From: a virus
DNA: 64,000 nucleotides
Direction: 5' to 3' (one strand)
IMG/VR virus record: IMGVR_UViG_3300021479_000016
Location: 1-64,000 of that record
Part shown: one piece after another, positions 6,714-13,969 of the stretch
Numbering within the stretch: the first letter of the stretch is position 1
Layout: each line of letters opens with the position of its first letter
Notes under the pieces: generated by a model
Databases searched by the model: none
Told to the model about the DNA's origin: nothing
Seen by the model: the letters and a program-made list of their open reading frames with translations, nothing else
Translations under genes and position numbers: made by a program

Positions 6714-6742
6714 AGTATAGCCGCCAAATTTTAATCTGTCAA
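6714..6742 (-). promoter_or_regulatory. Leftward sigma-70 promoter of the replication arm
   Basis: Read leftward it has a perfect -35 TTGACA (6742-6737), a 17-base spacer and -10 TATACT (6719-6714). It points into the loader-like, primase-finger and helicase genes, leaving a leader of about 120 bases to the ATG at 6589. It is the best host-type promoter seen in the window and marks the divergent early control region. Confidence 0.75.
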
Positions 6743-6746
6743 ATAG

Positions 6747-6767
6747 CTTGTGAAATTTAACACGATT
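6747..6767. repeat. 21-bp direct repeat, copy 2
   Basis: Second perfect copy of the element at 6592-6612. It lies between the leftward -35 (6737-6742) and the rightward -35 (6775-6780). A protein bound here would cover both promoters, which makes an operator role attractive. Confidence 0.7.
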
Positions 6768-6774
6768 ATATTTG

Positions 6775-6803
6775 TTGACAGCACTGAAAAAACGTGAAAC
6801 TAT
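6775..6803 (+). promoter_or_regulatory. Rightward promoter of the nucleotide-metabolism arm
   Basis: A perfect -35 TTGACA at 6775-6780 is followed after 17 bases by AACTAT (6798-6803), which keeps the key A2, A5 and T6 positions of a -10. It points at the gene starting at 6835 and would leave a leader of about 25 bases with GGAGAG. The -10 is imperfect, so an activator may be needed. Confidence 0.5.
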
Positions 6804-6834
6804 AGCGCCCGTCGAACAACCAACGGAGAGTGAT

Positions 6835-7017
6835 ATGAGTGAGACAAAGGTAACAACCAACCATGTGATCCGCATCAACGGCACATGGCGAACGGTCGAG
6901 CTGACCATCAACCCCCTGCAGCTTGCCGCCAGCCTGGGGCCCAAGGCAGCAGCCAACAAGAGCCAGCGGGCGATGGTGCGCTTCGGCGCGGTCAAGGCCA
7001 AGGTGCTGCCGCTATGA
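6835..7017 (+). CDS. Hypothetical early protein (60 aa)
   Basis: The ATG at 6835 stands behind GGAGAGTGAT and is the first start after the rightward promoter. The small basic protein has VIRINGTWRTVELTINPLQL, a likely beta hairpin, and a basic Ala/Lys-rich second half. No domain is recognised. Its stop overlaps the next gene as ATGA. Confidence 0.7.
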   Translation: MSETKVTTNHVIRINGTWRTVELTINPLQLAASLGPKAAANKSQRAMVRFGAVKAKVLPL

Positions 7018-7241
7018 GCGAAGCCATGATAACCCGGCGCGGCCTGATCGATATGCAGGTGTGCGTCCCCAGCGAATGGACCGACGCCCAGGCCGAGGAC
7101 TTCGCCAACCGCGCCAACCCGACCGGCATCAGGTCGCCGTGGAGGCTGCGCGCCGCCGATGACCCGGCGCAGGCCGGTGCCCAGATCCGCGTTACGTGCG
7201 CCGAGTGCGCCGACAACGTGCACATCATGATGAGCTGCTAG
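7014..7241 (+). CDS. Hypothetical protein (75 aa)
   Basis: The ATG at 7014 overlaps the previous stop. Central residues ADDPAQAGAQIRVTCAECADN include a Cys-x2-Cys pair near the C-terminus. SEWTDAQAEDFANRANP reads as a helix. One zinc-binding pair alone is not enough to assign a fold. It is probably co-translated with the 60-residue protein before it. Confidence 0.65.
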   Translation: MSEAMITRRGLIDMQVCVPSEWTDAQAEDFANRANPTGIRSPWRLRAADDPAQAGAQIRVTCAECADNVHIMMSC

Positions 7242-7250
7242 GAGATATCT

Positions 7251-7889
7251 ATGAAACTGACCCCATGGCGAGAGATGGCGAACTACGAGGGCACCAACTA
7301 CAGCGACTACCTCATCGCCGCGCAGCGCTTCTTCCGGTGTAGCAAGCTGGAGCAGGCCGCGTTCGCGTACATCCGTGAGCACATGCATGACCTGGGCGAC
7401 TACGAGTACATGGTCGCGCCGTTCGCGCCAGTGCTCGATGTCACCTTCCAGGACGACTGCTTGGTGTACCGGTACATGGTGCTCGTGCACAAGGATTTCG
7501 CGAAGGGCGTGCGCATGGCGCAGATGTTCGCCGACCGGCTGGATGTGAAGGGTTACGTCGACCCGGATAGCGCCGCCGTCGAGAACGACGACGAGTTCGA
7601 GGAGTACGAGAAACTGCCATCGCCGATGGTGTTTGGTGCCGCTGACCCCACGGGACGGTATGTCGCTATCAAGGGCTTCGGTGGGGTGCTGACCACGTAC
7701 ACCACGGAGGAGCGCAGCTGGGCCAAGGAGAGGGAGCGGGCGAAGCGCGAGGAACTGGCGCGCGACATGGAACTGCAATACGGCACCATCAGCCTGACGG
7801 CACGCAGCATCGATGGCATCCGGCGCAGATGGAACGCGGTGGGTGCATTCCAGAATGATGACCACCAAACAGACCCACTGGAGAGCTAG
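7251..7889 (+). CDS. Hypothetical protein (212 aa)
   Basis: TAGGAGATATCT precedes the ATG at 7251, a good binding site. The protein is soluble, aromatic-rich in its first half (MANYEGTNYSDYLIAAQRFF) and charged in its second (EERSWAKERERAKREELARD, a probable long helix). No known family is recognised. It is the longest gene of the first part of the rightward arm. An antisense frame covers it on the other strand but has no binding site. Confidence 0.7.
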   Translation: MKLTPWREMANYEGTNYSDYLIAAQRFFRCSKLEQAAFAYIREHMHDLGDYEYMVAPFAPVLDVTFQDDCLVYRYMVLVHKDFAKGVRMAQMFADRLDVKGYVDPDSAAVENDDEFEEYEKLPSPMVFGAADPTGRYVAIKGFGGVLTTYTTEERSWAKERERAKREELARDMELQYGTISLTARSIDGIRRRWNAVGAFQNDDHQTDPLES

Positions 7890-7890
7890 C

Positions 7891-8094
7891 ATGAACTGTC
7901 ACCTACAAGTGTTCTTGTTCCTGATTGGCGGAATGTCGCTAGTCACTGCATTTGCCGTGTTACTGGTATGCATCGTACTTCAGGCGGAGAAGCGATTCGG
8001 TGCGCCTGGCGTCATCGTCACCATGATTATTGCCATGGTGTCCTTGATAACAGCAGTCGCCTGGATCGTGCCATGTCACGAGAGTGTGCTATAA
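7891..8094 (+). CDS. Small membrane protein (67 aa)
   Basis: GGAGAGCTAGC precedes ATG 7891. Two membrane helices are clear, at about residues 5-28 (FLFLIGGMSLVTAFAVLLV) and 42-62. No enzymatic motif is present. It could be an early inner-membrane protein that alters the host envelope, but this is only inferred from its timing and shape. Confidence 0.7.
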   Translation: MNCHLQVFLFLIGGMSLVTAFAVLLVCIVLQAEKRFGAPGVIVTMIIAMVSLITAVAWIVPCHESVL

Positions 8095-8095
8095 T
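8085..8095 (+). promoter_or_regulatory. Extended -10 promoter candidate before SSB-like gene
   Basis: TGTGCTATAAT with a perfect TATAAT at 8090-8095 and TGn extension. It overlaps the stop of the membrane-protein gene and the ATG at 8094, so a transcript would start near 8102 and serve the SSB-like gene at 8243. No -35 is seen. Confidence 0.5.
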
Positions 8096-8243
8096 GGAGC
8101 CGCAGGATACGGACGACTGGGATCTGGATACCGCCTGGGCTCAACAGGAATTGTTGGAGCAGCAGATGCTGGACGAAGATCCCGGGTACGCCGAGTTCCT
8201 GGTAACTGCAGCTACTAATCAACTCAACTCAAGGATAATTTAA
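8094..8243 (+). CDS. Small acidic protein (49 aa)
   Basis: The start at 8094 overlaps the previous stop (TAATG), with GAGAG nine bases upstream. The peptide is acidic and helical (DDWDLDTAWAQQELLEQQML). Its stop overlaps the start of the SSB-like gene. An alternative in-frame ATG at 8073 would add seven residues. Acidic partners of SSB-like proteins are known in phages, but no homology is claimed here. Confidence 0.55.
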   Translation: MEPQDTDDWDLDTAWAQQELLEQQMLDEDPGYAEFLVTAATNQLNSRII

Positions 8244-8902
8244 TGGCGTTCACAAGTATCAAGGCATCAGCGAAGGGCGGGAAGGATTTCGAGCAGGTCC
8301 CAGCTGGTGTGCATATGGCGATTTGCACGGAGATCGTGCATCTCGGGGTTCAGCCGTCCGGCAACCCGAAGTACCCTGACAAGGACCAGATCTACATCAG
8401 GTTCGAAATCCCGGGTGTGAAAGTGAAGTGGGAGAAGAATGGTCAGACCCATGAGGGGTCCTCAACCATCGGCACGTTCTTCACGCTCTCGATCAGCGAG
8501 AAGAGCAACTTCCGTCCCTTCCTCGAAGGCTGGCGCGGTCGTCCGTTCACCAAGGAAGAGGAAGAGGCATTCGAGGTCACCTCCATCCTGGGTAAGCTGT
8601 GTCAGCTCTCCATCGTCCACGAAGAGGGACGCGACGGCAAGGTGCGGGCGAAGATCCAGGGCGCGTTCGGGCTCATCCAGGAGCAGAAGGACAAGATAAC
8701 CGCCAACCCAGCACTGGGCAAGCCGACAGGTCCCAATGGCTTGGTTGCGTACAGCCCGGACAGTCACGACCAGGCGGCATGGGAGAAGCTCCCGGAGTGG
8801 CTGCAGAAGAAGGTCGAGGTCCGCATCAAGAAGGTCGACGCGCAGAAGGCTGCGGAGAACGTCAACCAGGCGCAGGACTTTGATGACGATATCCCCTTCT
8901 AA
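8243..8902 (+). CDS. ssb: Single-stranded DNA-binding-like protein
   Basis: A 219-residue protein with TAATG coupling and AAGGAT before the start. The N-terminal 150 residues are beta-rich with YIRFEIPGVKVKWEKNG and FFTLSISEKSNFRPFLEGW, as expected for an OB-fold. The C-terminus is DFDDDIPF, the acidic tip that SSB proteins use to bind replication partners. The segment before the tip is Lys/Ala-rich. It should coat single-stranded DNA at the phage fork and recruit the exonuclease or helicase. It is much longer than T7 gp2.5 variants without such a tip. Confidence 0.85.
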   Translation: MAFTSIKASAKGGKDFEQVPAGVHMAICTEIVHLGVQPSGNPKYPDKDQIYIRFEIPGVKVKWEKNGQTHEGSSTIGTFFTLSISEKSNFRPFLEGWRGRPFTKEEEEAFEVTSILGKLCQLSIVHEEGRDGKVRAKIQGAFGLIQEQKDKITANPALGKPTGPNGLVAYSPDSHDQAAWEKLPEWLQKKVEVRIKKVDAQKAAENVNQAQDFDDDIPF

Positions 8903-8913
8903 ATCAGTGACTT

Positions 8914-9243
8914 ATGAGCTACTACATGGACAACCAGGTGGAGCAACGCGAGAAGTCTCGCGCTAGAGCCAATCGGCACAACGCCTTCAACCGCAAGTTG
9001 CGGGCGTTGATTCTTTCCGCTAGTCCGTGTGTTGATTGTGGTGAGCCTCCTGATCCTGATACGCCATTTGAGTTCGACCACCGTGAGGGTATTGGCGCAG
9101 AGAGCCAACACAGAATGTCGGATCTGATTTCCAAAGGTTGTCATCCAAGGCGGATGATGGCTGAGATTCCAAAGTGTGATATAGTCTGCCCGACTTGTCA
9201 CAAGAGACGAACGTACGATAGAGCGCAGTGGAAACGCTGCTAA
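8914..9243 (+). CDS. HNH endonuclease-like protein
   Basis: A 109-residue protein with SPCVDCGEPP (Cys-x2-Cys), FEFDHREGIG (Asp-His metal/catalytic pair) and IVCPTCHKRRT (Cys-x2-Cys-His). The order C..C / DH / C..CH is that of small zinc-bound HNH nucleases. The ATG at 8914 lacks a clear binding site; MDNQ at 8926 is an alternative. It could be a homing nuclease or a recombination nuclease. It sits between the SSB-like gene and a conserved hypothetical gene. Confidence 0.8.
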   Translation: MSYYMDNQVEQREKSRARANRHNAFNRKLRALILSASPCVDCGEPPDPDTPFEFDHREGIGAESQHRMSDLISKGCHPRRMMAEIPKCDIVCPTCHKRRTYDRAQWKRC

Positions 9244-9265
9244 ACTGACACAGGAGATTTTTGAG

Positions 9266-9763
9266 ATGACAATGCAGACAATCAACCTCACACCAGTTGC
9301 GGTTATCCCGCAACGCGGACGTGGCCGCCCCCGTATAGAGGACAGCAGGCTTTTCGTAGAGCTGACGCGCGAAGAGCAGATCGAGCGCTGGGAGCGTGTG
9401 CGGCACGTGCTGCGCAACCTTAGTAAGCACCAGATCGAGAAGCACTTCGACATGTCTGACTGGTTGCGCAAGACGCCCTGCGGGACCATTGGATGCGCGG
9501 CCGGGCAGTGCGCACTGGATCCATGGTTCAATCGCCGTGGATTTAGGGCAATCTGGAGCAGGTCTGAGGTACCTGATTTCACCATCGAGCCTGATGATTT
9601 CTTCGGCCAGGACGGGTACAGACTTGTGTTTGTGGACCGCAACAGCATGAAGTACTTCGATGCAGTAGAATGTGAGTGGGTAGAGCGTAAGCCCAGCGCT
9701 CAGCACCGGATAACGCTGCGCAACGTCAACCAGTACCTGAAGTCCCTGAAGGCGCAGGCGTGA
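9266..9763 (+). CDS. Conserved phage hypothetical protein (165 aa)
   Basis: AGGAGATTTTTGAG precedes ATG 9266. An early basic stretch IPQRGRGRPRIED looks like an AT-hook-type GRP motif. The centre HFDMSDWLRKTPCGTIGCAA and GQCALDPWFNRRGF contains three close Cys residues and resembles a family of phage proteins of unknown function. The GRGRPR stretch suggests contact with DNA. The stop overlaps the next gene as GTGA. Confidence 0.65.
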   Translation: MTMQTINLTPVAVIPQRGRGRPRIEDSRLFVELTREEQIERWERVRHVLRNLSKHQIEKHFDMSDWLRKTPCGTIGCAAGQCALDPWFNRRGFRAIWSRSEVPDFTIEPDDFFGQDGYRLVFVDRNSMKYFDAVECEWVERKPSAQHRITLRNVNQYLKSLKAQA

Positions 9764-10389
9764 GTATCTTCTTCGACTGCGAGACTAGGCGCACCAGTGA
9801 CCCTGCGGTGATCGCGCGGCTGAAGGCGTCCGTGCAGCCCCCTGGCAACATCTCCAAGGCTGAGACACTGGCTGCCTGGTGGAAGGAGAAGGCCCCGGCG
9901 GCGCAGCTCGCCGCTGTTGAGCAGACGTCATTAGACGGGACGTATGGCCGACTGGCGAGCTTTGCGTGGGCCGTTGGCACCAATTCGGTGAAGTGTGTGT
10001 ACGGCGACGACGAGCTTGGGATGCTGCACGCCGTGGCGCTGGCGTTCACAGACCAAGGCAGGGGGCAACTGGTGGCCTTTAACGGCGAGTTCGATCTGCG
10101 CTTCCTGATGCAGCGAATGGTCATTAACCGGGTTCCTGTTCCGACCGCTATCAGGGCGGCGCTGAGCCAGCGTGACGGGTACTTCGACCCGATGAAGGAG
10201 TGGATGGGGTACCGTGGGTACATCAAGCAGGTCGAGCTGGAGCGCGTACTCGGCATCCCACGTGAGGACGACATCACCGGGGCTGACGTCGGTACGGCTA
10301 TTGACGCCGGGGACTGGGAGTCCGTCGAGCGGCACAATATCGCCGACGTAGAGAACCTTCGGTCGATCTACCACAGGATGATGAAATGA
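9760..10389 (+). CDS. DnaQ-like 3'-5' exonuclease
   Basis: A 209-residue protein with GTG start in a GTGA overlap. It shows exonuclease motifs of the RNase H-like fold: FFDCET at 4-9 (Asp6, Glu8), LVAFNGEFDLRFL at about 106-118 and ERHNIADVENL at about 193-203. It appears to be a stand-alone proofreading or RNA-trimming exonuclease of the DEDD class. No polymerase domain is fused. It precedes the PRPP/NAD gene pair in one tightly coupled string. Confidence 0.8.
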   Translation: MSIFFDCETRRTSDPAVIARLKASVQPPGNISKAETLAAWWKEKAPAAQLAAVEQTSLDGTYGRLASFAWAVGTNSVKCVYGDDELGMLHAVALAFTDQGRGQLVAFNGEFDLRFLMQRMVINRVPVPTAIRAALSQRDGYFDPMKEWMGYRGYIKQVELERVLGIPREDDITGADVGTAIDAGDWESVERHNIADVENLRSIYHRMMK

Positions 10390-11255
10390 AGGTCATCGAC
10401 AGCGACAACTACGCAGCCAGCGGCATTGAGACTTTTTTCTTTCCGGGAGGCGAGCCGCACGCACGCATCCCAGAGAACTTCGGGGATGCTCTGCTGTTTC
10501 TCAAGCCGCGCACCTGGAACGACGTCGGCCTGGCTATGTGCGTACTGAATGCGCTGTACTACCAGGGTCACACGAAGAACCGCAAGGTGTGGTTGTTCTG
10601 CCCGTACTTCCCCGGGGCCCGTCAGGACCGCACCGACTACCGTACACCGGTCACGCGAGAGATGATCGGGCGCATGCTCGGGCAATACGTGAACAACTTA
10701 TACACCTTCGACTTACATTCATCGGTGCACTTCGCCGGGCTGCGTATCAAGCGCAACTTCATGCCTCGCGATCTGGTGATTGATCCATCACCAGCGCCAG
10801 GCGACGCGTACATCATCGCACCCGACCATGGGGCTATCGGACGGGCGCAGGATACGGCCGATGCCGCACAGATCCGTAACCCGGTGATCGTGTGCGAGAA
10901 GACACGAGACTTCGCCACCGGTAAGTTCACCGGCTTTAAGATGCCACCATTACCGGGACCTGGATCGTATGTGGTCATAGATGACATCTGCGACGGCGGC
11001 GGCACATTCAACCTGCTGGCTGAGGAGTTCGTGAAGGATCCATACGCTAAGGACAGCGAGCTGGCTCTGTGGGTATCGCACGGCATCTTCTCGAAGGGCC
11101 TGAATGCGATACACCCCAAGTATGAGCTAATCATGACCACCGACAGCTGGCAGCGTAATGATATCACCGGCACCGTGCATGACCCCAATAGACTGTATGT
11201 GGTATCATTGCAGCCCGTGATCGATAAGATACTGAAGGATGCTGAAAATGTTTGA
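10386..11255 (+). CDS. prs: PRPP-synthetase-family protein (ribose-phosphate or ADP-ribose pyrophosphokinase)
   Basis: The 289-residue product keeps the phosphoribosyltransferase-fold hallmarks of PRPP synthetase: FPGGEPHARI (19-28), PYFPGARQDR at 73-82 (ATP site), DLHS at 109-112 and the PRPP loop VVIDDICDGGGTF at 196-208. It is shorter than cellular enzymes (about 310-320 residues). It overlaps the NAMPT-like gene by 8 bases. Two readings are possible: it makes PRPP for NMN synthesis, or it is an Adps-type enzyme that makes ADP-ribose pyrophosphate, as in the phage NARP1 pathway. The sequence alone does not decide. Confidence 0.85.
   Translation: MKVIDSDNYAASGIETFFFPGGEPHARIPENFGDALLFLKPRTWNDVGLAMCVLNALYYQGHTKNRKVWLFCPYFPGARQDRTDYRTPVTREMIGRMLGQYVNNLYTFDLHSSVHFAGLRIKRNFMPRDLVIDPSPAPGDAYIIAPDHGAIGRAQDTADAAQIRNPVIVCEKTRDFATGKFTGFKMPPLPGPGSYVVIDDICDGGGTFNLLAEEFVKDPYAKDSELALWVSHGIFSKGLNAIHPKYELIMTTDSWQRNDITGTVHDPNRLYVVSLQPVIDKILKDAENV
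11198..11208 (+). promoter_or_regulatory. Extended -10 candidate before nadV-like gene
   Basis: TGTGGTATCAT inside the 3' end of the PRPP-synthetase-like gene, identical to the site before ref. A transcript starting near 11215 would give the NAMPT-like gene a leader of about 33 bases with AAGGA. It could boost that gene separately. It also encodes protein, so coincidence is possible. Confidence 0.35.
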
Positions 11256-12732
11256 CCTTATTTCGCTGTTCGACTTTTACAAGGCTGACCATCGTCGTCA
11301 GTACCCCCAAGGAACAGAGTATGTCTACTCCAACTTCACCCCTAGGGCGAGCCGAGTACCAGGCGTTAATGAGGTTGTGTTCTTCGGGCTGCAATATTTT
11401 CTCGCAGCCTATTTCCAAGAGCTGGCTAACGAGACTTTCTTCGGAAAGCAGCGAGGGGCCGTTTGTAAGCGATACCAGCGTATGCTCGACTCCGGTCTCG
11501 GGCCAAACAATATCGGCACCCAGCACATCGCAGATCTCCATGACCTGGGATATATCCCACTGCGATTTAAGGCTCTCCCAGAAGGAACTCGCGTCCCTCT
11601 CCGGGTGCCTATGTTCACAGTGGAGAACACAATTCCTGAGTTCTTCTGGGTTACCAACTACTTCGAGACCATCCTCTCCAACGTCCTCTGGAAAGCCTGC
11701 ACAAGCGCAACAACAGCTCACGCTTTCCGCAAGACCCTTGAGTTATATGCTCAGCGAACTGGAGGCGATCCTGGCTTCATCAATTGGCAGGGCCACGACT
11801 TCAGCTTTCGGGGCATGTCTGGCCCAGAGGATGCGGCTCTCAGTGGAGCAGGACATCTGCTCAGCTTCACCGGCACCGACACCGTACCAGCAATACAGCT
11901 ACTTGAGCGGTATTACTATGGGCAACCTGGTCTCGGTGGTAGCGTAGCCGCTACCGAGCACAGCGTTATGTGCGCGGGTGGTCAGGATGGAGAGCTAGCT
12001 ACTTTCGAGCGGCTGCTCGACGTGTACCCGTCAGGAATCCTGAGCGTGGTCAGCGACACCTGGGACCTGTGGAAGGTGCTGGCGTACATCCTGCCGCAGC
12101 TCAAGTATCGTATTCTGGCGCGCAATGGTAAGCTTGTGATAAGGCCGGACAGCGGAGACCCGGTCGACATCCTGTGCGGCACCGAGAAGCCGGAGATCAT
12201 GACAGCCGACTTTCGGCCGGAGCGCGACGCCCGGTACGCGGGGGTTGTCGAGACCCTGTGGAACATCTTCGGCGGCACCGTTAATGAGGCTGGGTACAAA
12301 GTCCTGGATCAGCACATCGGCGCGATTTACGGGGACAGCATTAACCGCGACCGGGCGGCGCAGATCTGCGAGCGGCTAAAGGCCAAGGGATTCGCGTCCA
12401 CGAACGTGGTATTCGGTGTGGGTAGCTACAACTACCAGTACGTCACCCGGGATACCTTTGGGTTCGCGATGAAGGCTACCTGGGCGCAGGTAAACGGCGT
12501 AGAGCACGAGCTATTCAAGGACCCGGTGACAGATGACGGGGTCAAGCGCAGCGCCCGTGGACGGCTTGCTGTGGCCGAGTTCGTCGACGCCCCTGGGAAG
12601 CTGCACCTGATCGATGGCCTGCGCAAAGATTCAGACCAGATGACCGGCAACCTCCTGGAGGAGGTCTGGTGCAACGGCAAGTTCAAGAAGAAGCACACGC
12701 TGGCAGACATCCGTGGAAGGCTGCGGCGGTGA
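11248..12732 (+). CDS. nadV: Nicotinamide phosphoribosyltransferase-like (NAMPT or Namat)
   Basis: A 494-residue protein, close to the usual NAMPT length. Active-site blocks of the family are present: FTGTDTVPAIQ (substrate Asp), VAATEHSVMC (catalytic His), SVVSDTWDLWKV, LVIRPDSGDPVDI (Arg and Asp for phosphates) and VVFGVGSYNYQYVTRD near the C-terminus. The ATG at 11248 is preferred because AAGGA lies eight bases upstream; ATG 11239 is also in frame. NAMPT joins nicotinamide to PRPP to give NMN. In NARP1 phages a relative joins nicotinamide to ADP-ribose pyrophosphate to give NAD(+) directly. The gene overlaps prs, so both are made together. Confidence 0.9.
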   Translation: MFDLISLFDFYKADHRRQYPQGTEYVYSNFTPRASRVPGVNEVVFFGLQYFLAAYFQELANETFFGKQRGAVCKRYQRMLDSGLGPNNIGTQHIADLHDLGYIPLRFKALPEGTRVPLRVPMFTVENTIPEFFWVTNYFETILSNVLWKACTSATTAHAFRKTLELYAQRTGGDPGFINWQGHDFSFRGMSGPEDAALSGAGHLLSFTGTDTVPAIQLLERYYYGQPGLGGSVAATEHSVMCAGGQDGELATFERLLDVYPSGILSVVSDTWDLWKVLAYILPQLKYRILARNGKLVIRPDSGDPVDILCGTEKPEIMTADFRPERDARYAGVVETLWNIFGGTVNEAGYKVLDQHIGAIYGDSINRDRAAQICERLKAKGFASTNVVFGVGSYNYQYVTRDTFGFAMKATWAQVNGVEHELFKDPVTDDGVKRSARGRLAVAEFVDAPGKLHLIDGLRKDSDQMTGNLLEEVWCNGKFKKKHTLADIRGRLRR

Positions 12733-12995
12733 GCGAACTCCCGCGTATCATACGCAATAGCGCTAAGTGCGTACACTGCGGCACAGAGATAGAGAGTCGC
12801 CACCGGCACGATTTCCAGGTGCACTACTGCGCCGTCAAGCCAGCGCAGCGCCGCAGGTGGGTGGATGATAAGCTGGTGGATGTGCCTGGTGAGACCACAT
12901 GGTCATTCGCTGTAGACGGCGGAACGGCGTACATCAGGCGATGCGGTGATGGTTTCATAGACACCAGTGAGTGCACGGAGCAGGAGTCAAAGTGA
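12729..12995 (+). CDS. Conserved phage zinc-binding-type hypothetical protein (88 aa)
   Basis: A GTG at 12729 overlaps the NAMPT-like stop. IIRNSAKCVHCGTEIESRHR holds a Cys-x2-Cys pair, followed by HDFQVHYC and, later, FAVDGGTAYIRRC. This pattern is a small phage family of unknown function that follows many NAD-salvage and nucleotide genes. Four Cys/His positions could bind one zinc ion. Confidence 0.7.
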   Translation: MSELPRIIRNSAKCVHCGTEIESRHRHDFQVHYCAVKPAQRRRWVDDKLVDVPGETTWSFAVDGGTAYIRRCGDGFIDTSECTEQESK

Positions 12996-12996
12996 A

Positions 12997-13191
12997 GTGA
13001 GTAGCTATACAGATTGTCAAGAGTGCGGCAGCGGCAACAGGTTCGCATGCCGGTGCGTGAAAGCGCGCCGCAAGAACCTTATTTCGTCGCTGTATAGCAC
13101 AGCCGAGCGATTGCGCGGGACCGAGCACGAGCAGATACGTGGCCTGCTGATGGATGCAGCAGACGAAATTAGCAAGGTTAAAGGTTTTTAA
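12997..13191 (+). CDS. Hypothetical protein with Cys-rich N-terminus (64 aa)
   Basis: The GTG at 12997 follows AGGAGTCAAAGTGAA. DCQECGSGNRFACRC gives four cysteines in fifteen residues, a compact zinc-knuckle pattern. The rest is a helix with LYSTAERLRGTEHEQIRGLL. Longer versions would overlap the previous gene. The function is unknown. Confidence 0.6.
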   Translation: MSSYTDCQECGSGNRFACRCVKARRKNLISSLYSTAERLRGTEHEQIRGLLMDAADEISKVKGF

Positions 13192-13193
13192 CC

Positions 13194-13616
13194 ATGAGCG
13201 ACCACTACTTTGTGCGCACGATTGGTGGCCTAGCTCCGGTCGATGACGCATCCAAGGAGGCCCTCAACTTCTACGGCACCGGAGAGGTTCTGAGGGTTAA
13301 GATGCACCGCGACCGCAACCCGCGCCATCATCGGCTATTCTTCGGTTTGCTAAACCTGGTGTTCCAGAACCAGCAACGCTACCTATCCCAGGAAGCGCTG
13401 AGGTTCGCGATCACTATCCAGGCAGGGTACGTGGACGAGATTCGGCTGAGCGGAGACCGTGTTGCGCTGAAGCCTAAGTCGATCAGCTGGGGCAAGATGG
13501 ACCAGCACGAGTTCTCACTTTTTTATCAGGCGGCTCTCAAAGCGATCCCGGAGCTGCTGCCCGAGCTGGGTACTGTCGACTGGGAGCGCGAGTTACTGAC
13601 ATCAGGAGTGGTGTGA
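13194..13616 (+). CDS. DUF1367-like protein
   Basis: AAGGTTTTTAACC precedes ATG 13194. The 140-residue protein shows VLRVKMHRDRNPRHHRLFFG followed by LLNLVFQNQQ, the signature of DUF1367-type phage proteins, which often sit in nin-like recombination regions. The second half has KSISWGKMDQHEFSLFYQAA. Biochemical function is not established. Its stop is next to the MazG-like start. Confidence 0.7.
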   Translation: MSDHYFVRTIGGLAPVDDASKEALNFYGTGEVLRVKMHRDRNPRHHRLFFGLLNLVFQNQQRYLSQEALRFAITIQAGYVDEIRLSGDRVALKPKSISWGKMDQHEFSLFYQAALKAIPELLPELGTVDWERELLTSGVV

Positions 13617-13969
13617 TGACATTGAATGAGTTTGCGAAATGGGTAGAGGCTGGCTGGACGCGTAAGGTAGGCAGCGAGCAGGATGCGGTCAGGGAGCTGG
13701 CTGTGATGACGCTGGGGCTGTCTGGCGAGGTAGACGAGGTGATCGCAGAGATCCGCAAGGGCACAGGCGCAATCACGGAGCGCGTCAAGAAGGAGATCCG
13801 TGGGGATGGGCCACTGGATCGGAACAAGCTGCTGCTGGAGCTGGGAGATGTGCTACACTACACTTGCCGCATTGCATCGCACTACGGACTAGAGATGGAT
13901 TCCGTGATGGAAGCCAATGTTGAAAAGATCGAAGCACGGCGCGGTAAGCGCGCATGGGAGACGAAATGA
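13616..13969 (+). CDS. mazG: MazG-like nucleotide pyrophosphohydrolase
   Basis: A 117-residue all-helical protein. LGLSGEVDEVIAEIRKGTGA (Glu-x3-Glu metal site) and LLELGDVLHYTCRIASHYG (Glu-x2-Asp) make the two metal-binding helices of the MazG/dUTPase-like fold. The ATG at 13616 (TGATG) is seven bases from AGGAG; a GTG at 13613 is less well spaced. MazG-like phage enzymes hydrolyse (d)NTPs and may also lower ppGpp. It belongs to a set of nucleotide genes at 13.6-14.9 kb. Confidence 0.85.
   Translation: MTLNEFAKWVEAGWTRKVGSEQDAVRELAVMTLGLSGEVDEVIAEIRKGTGAITERVKKEIRGDGPLDRNKLLLELGDVLHYTCRIASHYGLEMDSVMEANVEKIEARRGKRAWETK

Noticed and set aside
6564-7892. 442-codon open frame on the minus strand
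   Set aside because: It covers four plus-strand genes with good binding sites and overlaps, and includes the divergent promoter region. It is a GC-rich antisense shadow.
13849-13859. TGTGCTACACT inside mazG (plus)
   Set aside because: The -10 lacks the final A-T and the string codes for the conserved Asp-Val-Leu-His of the enzyme.
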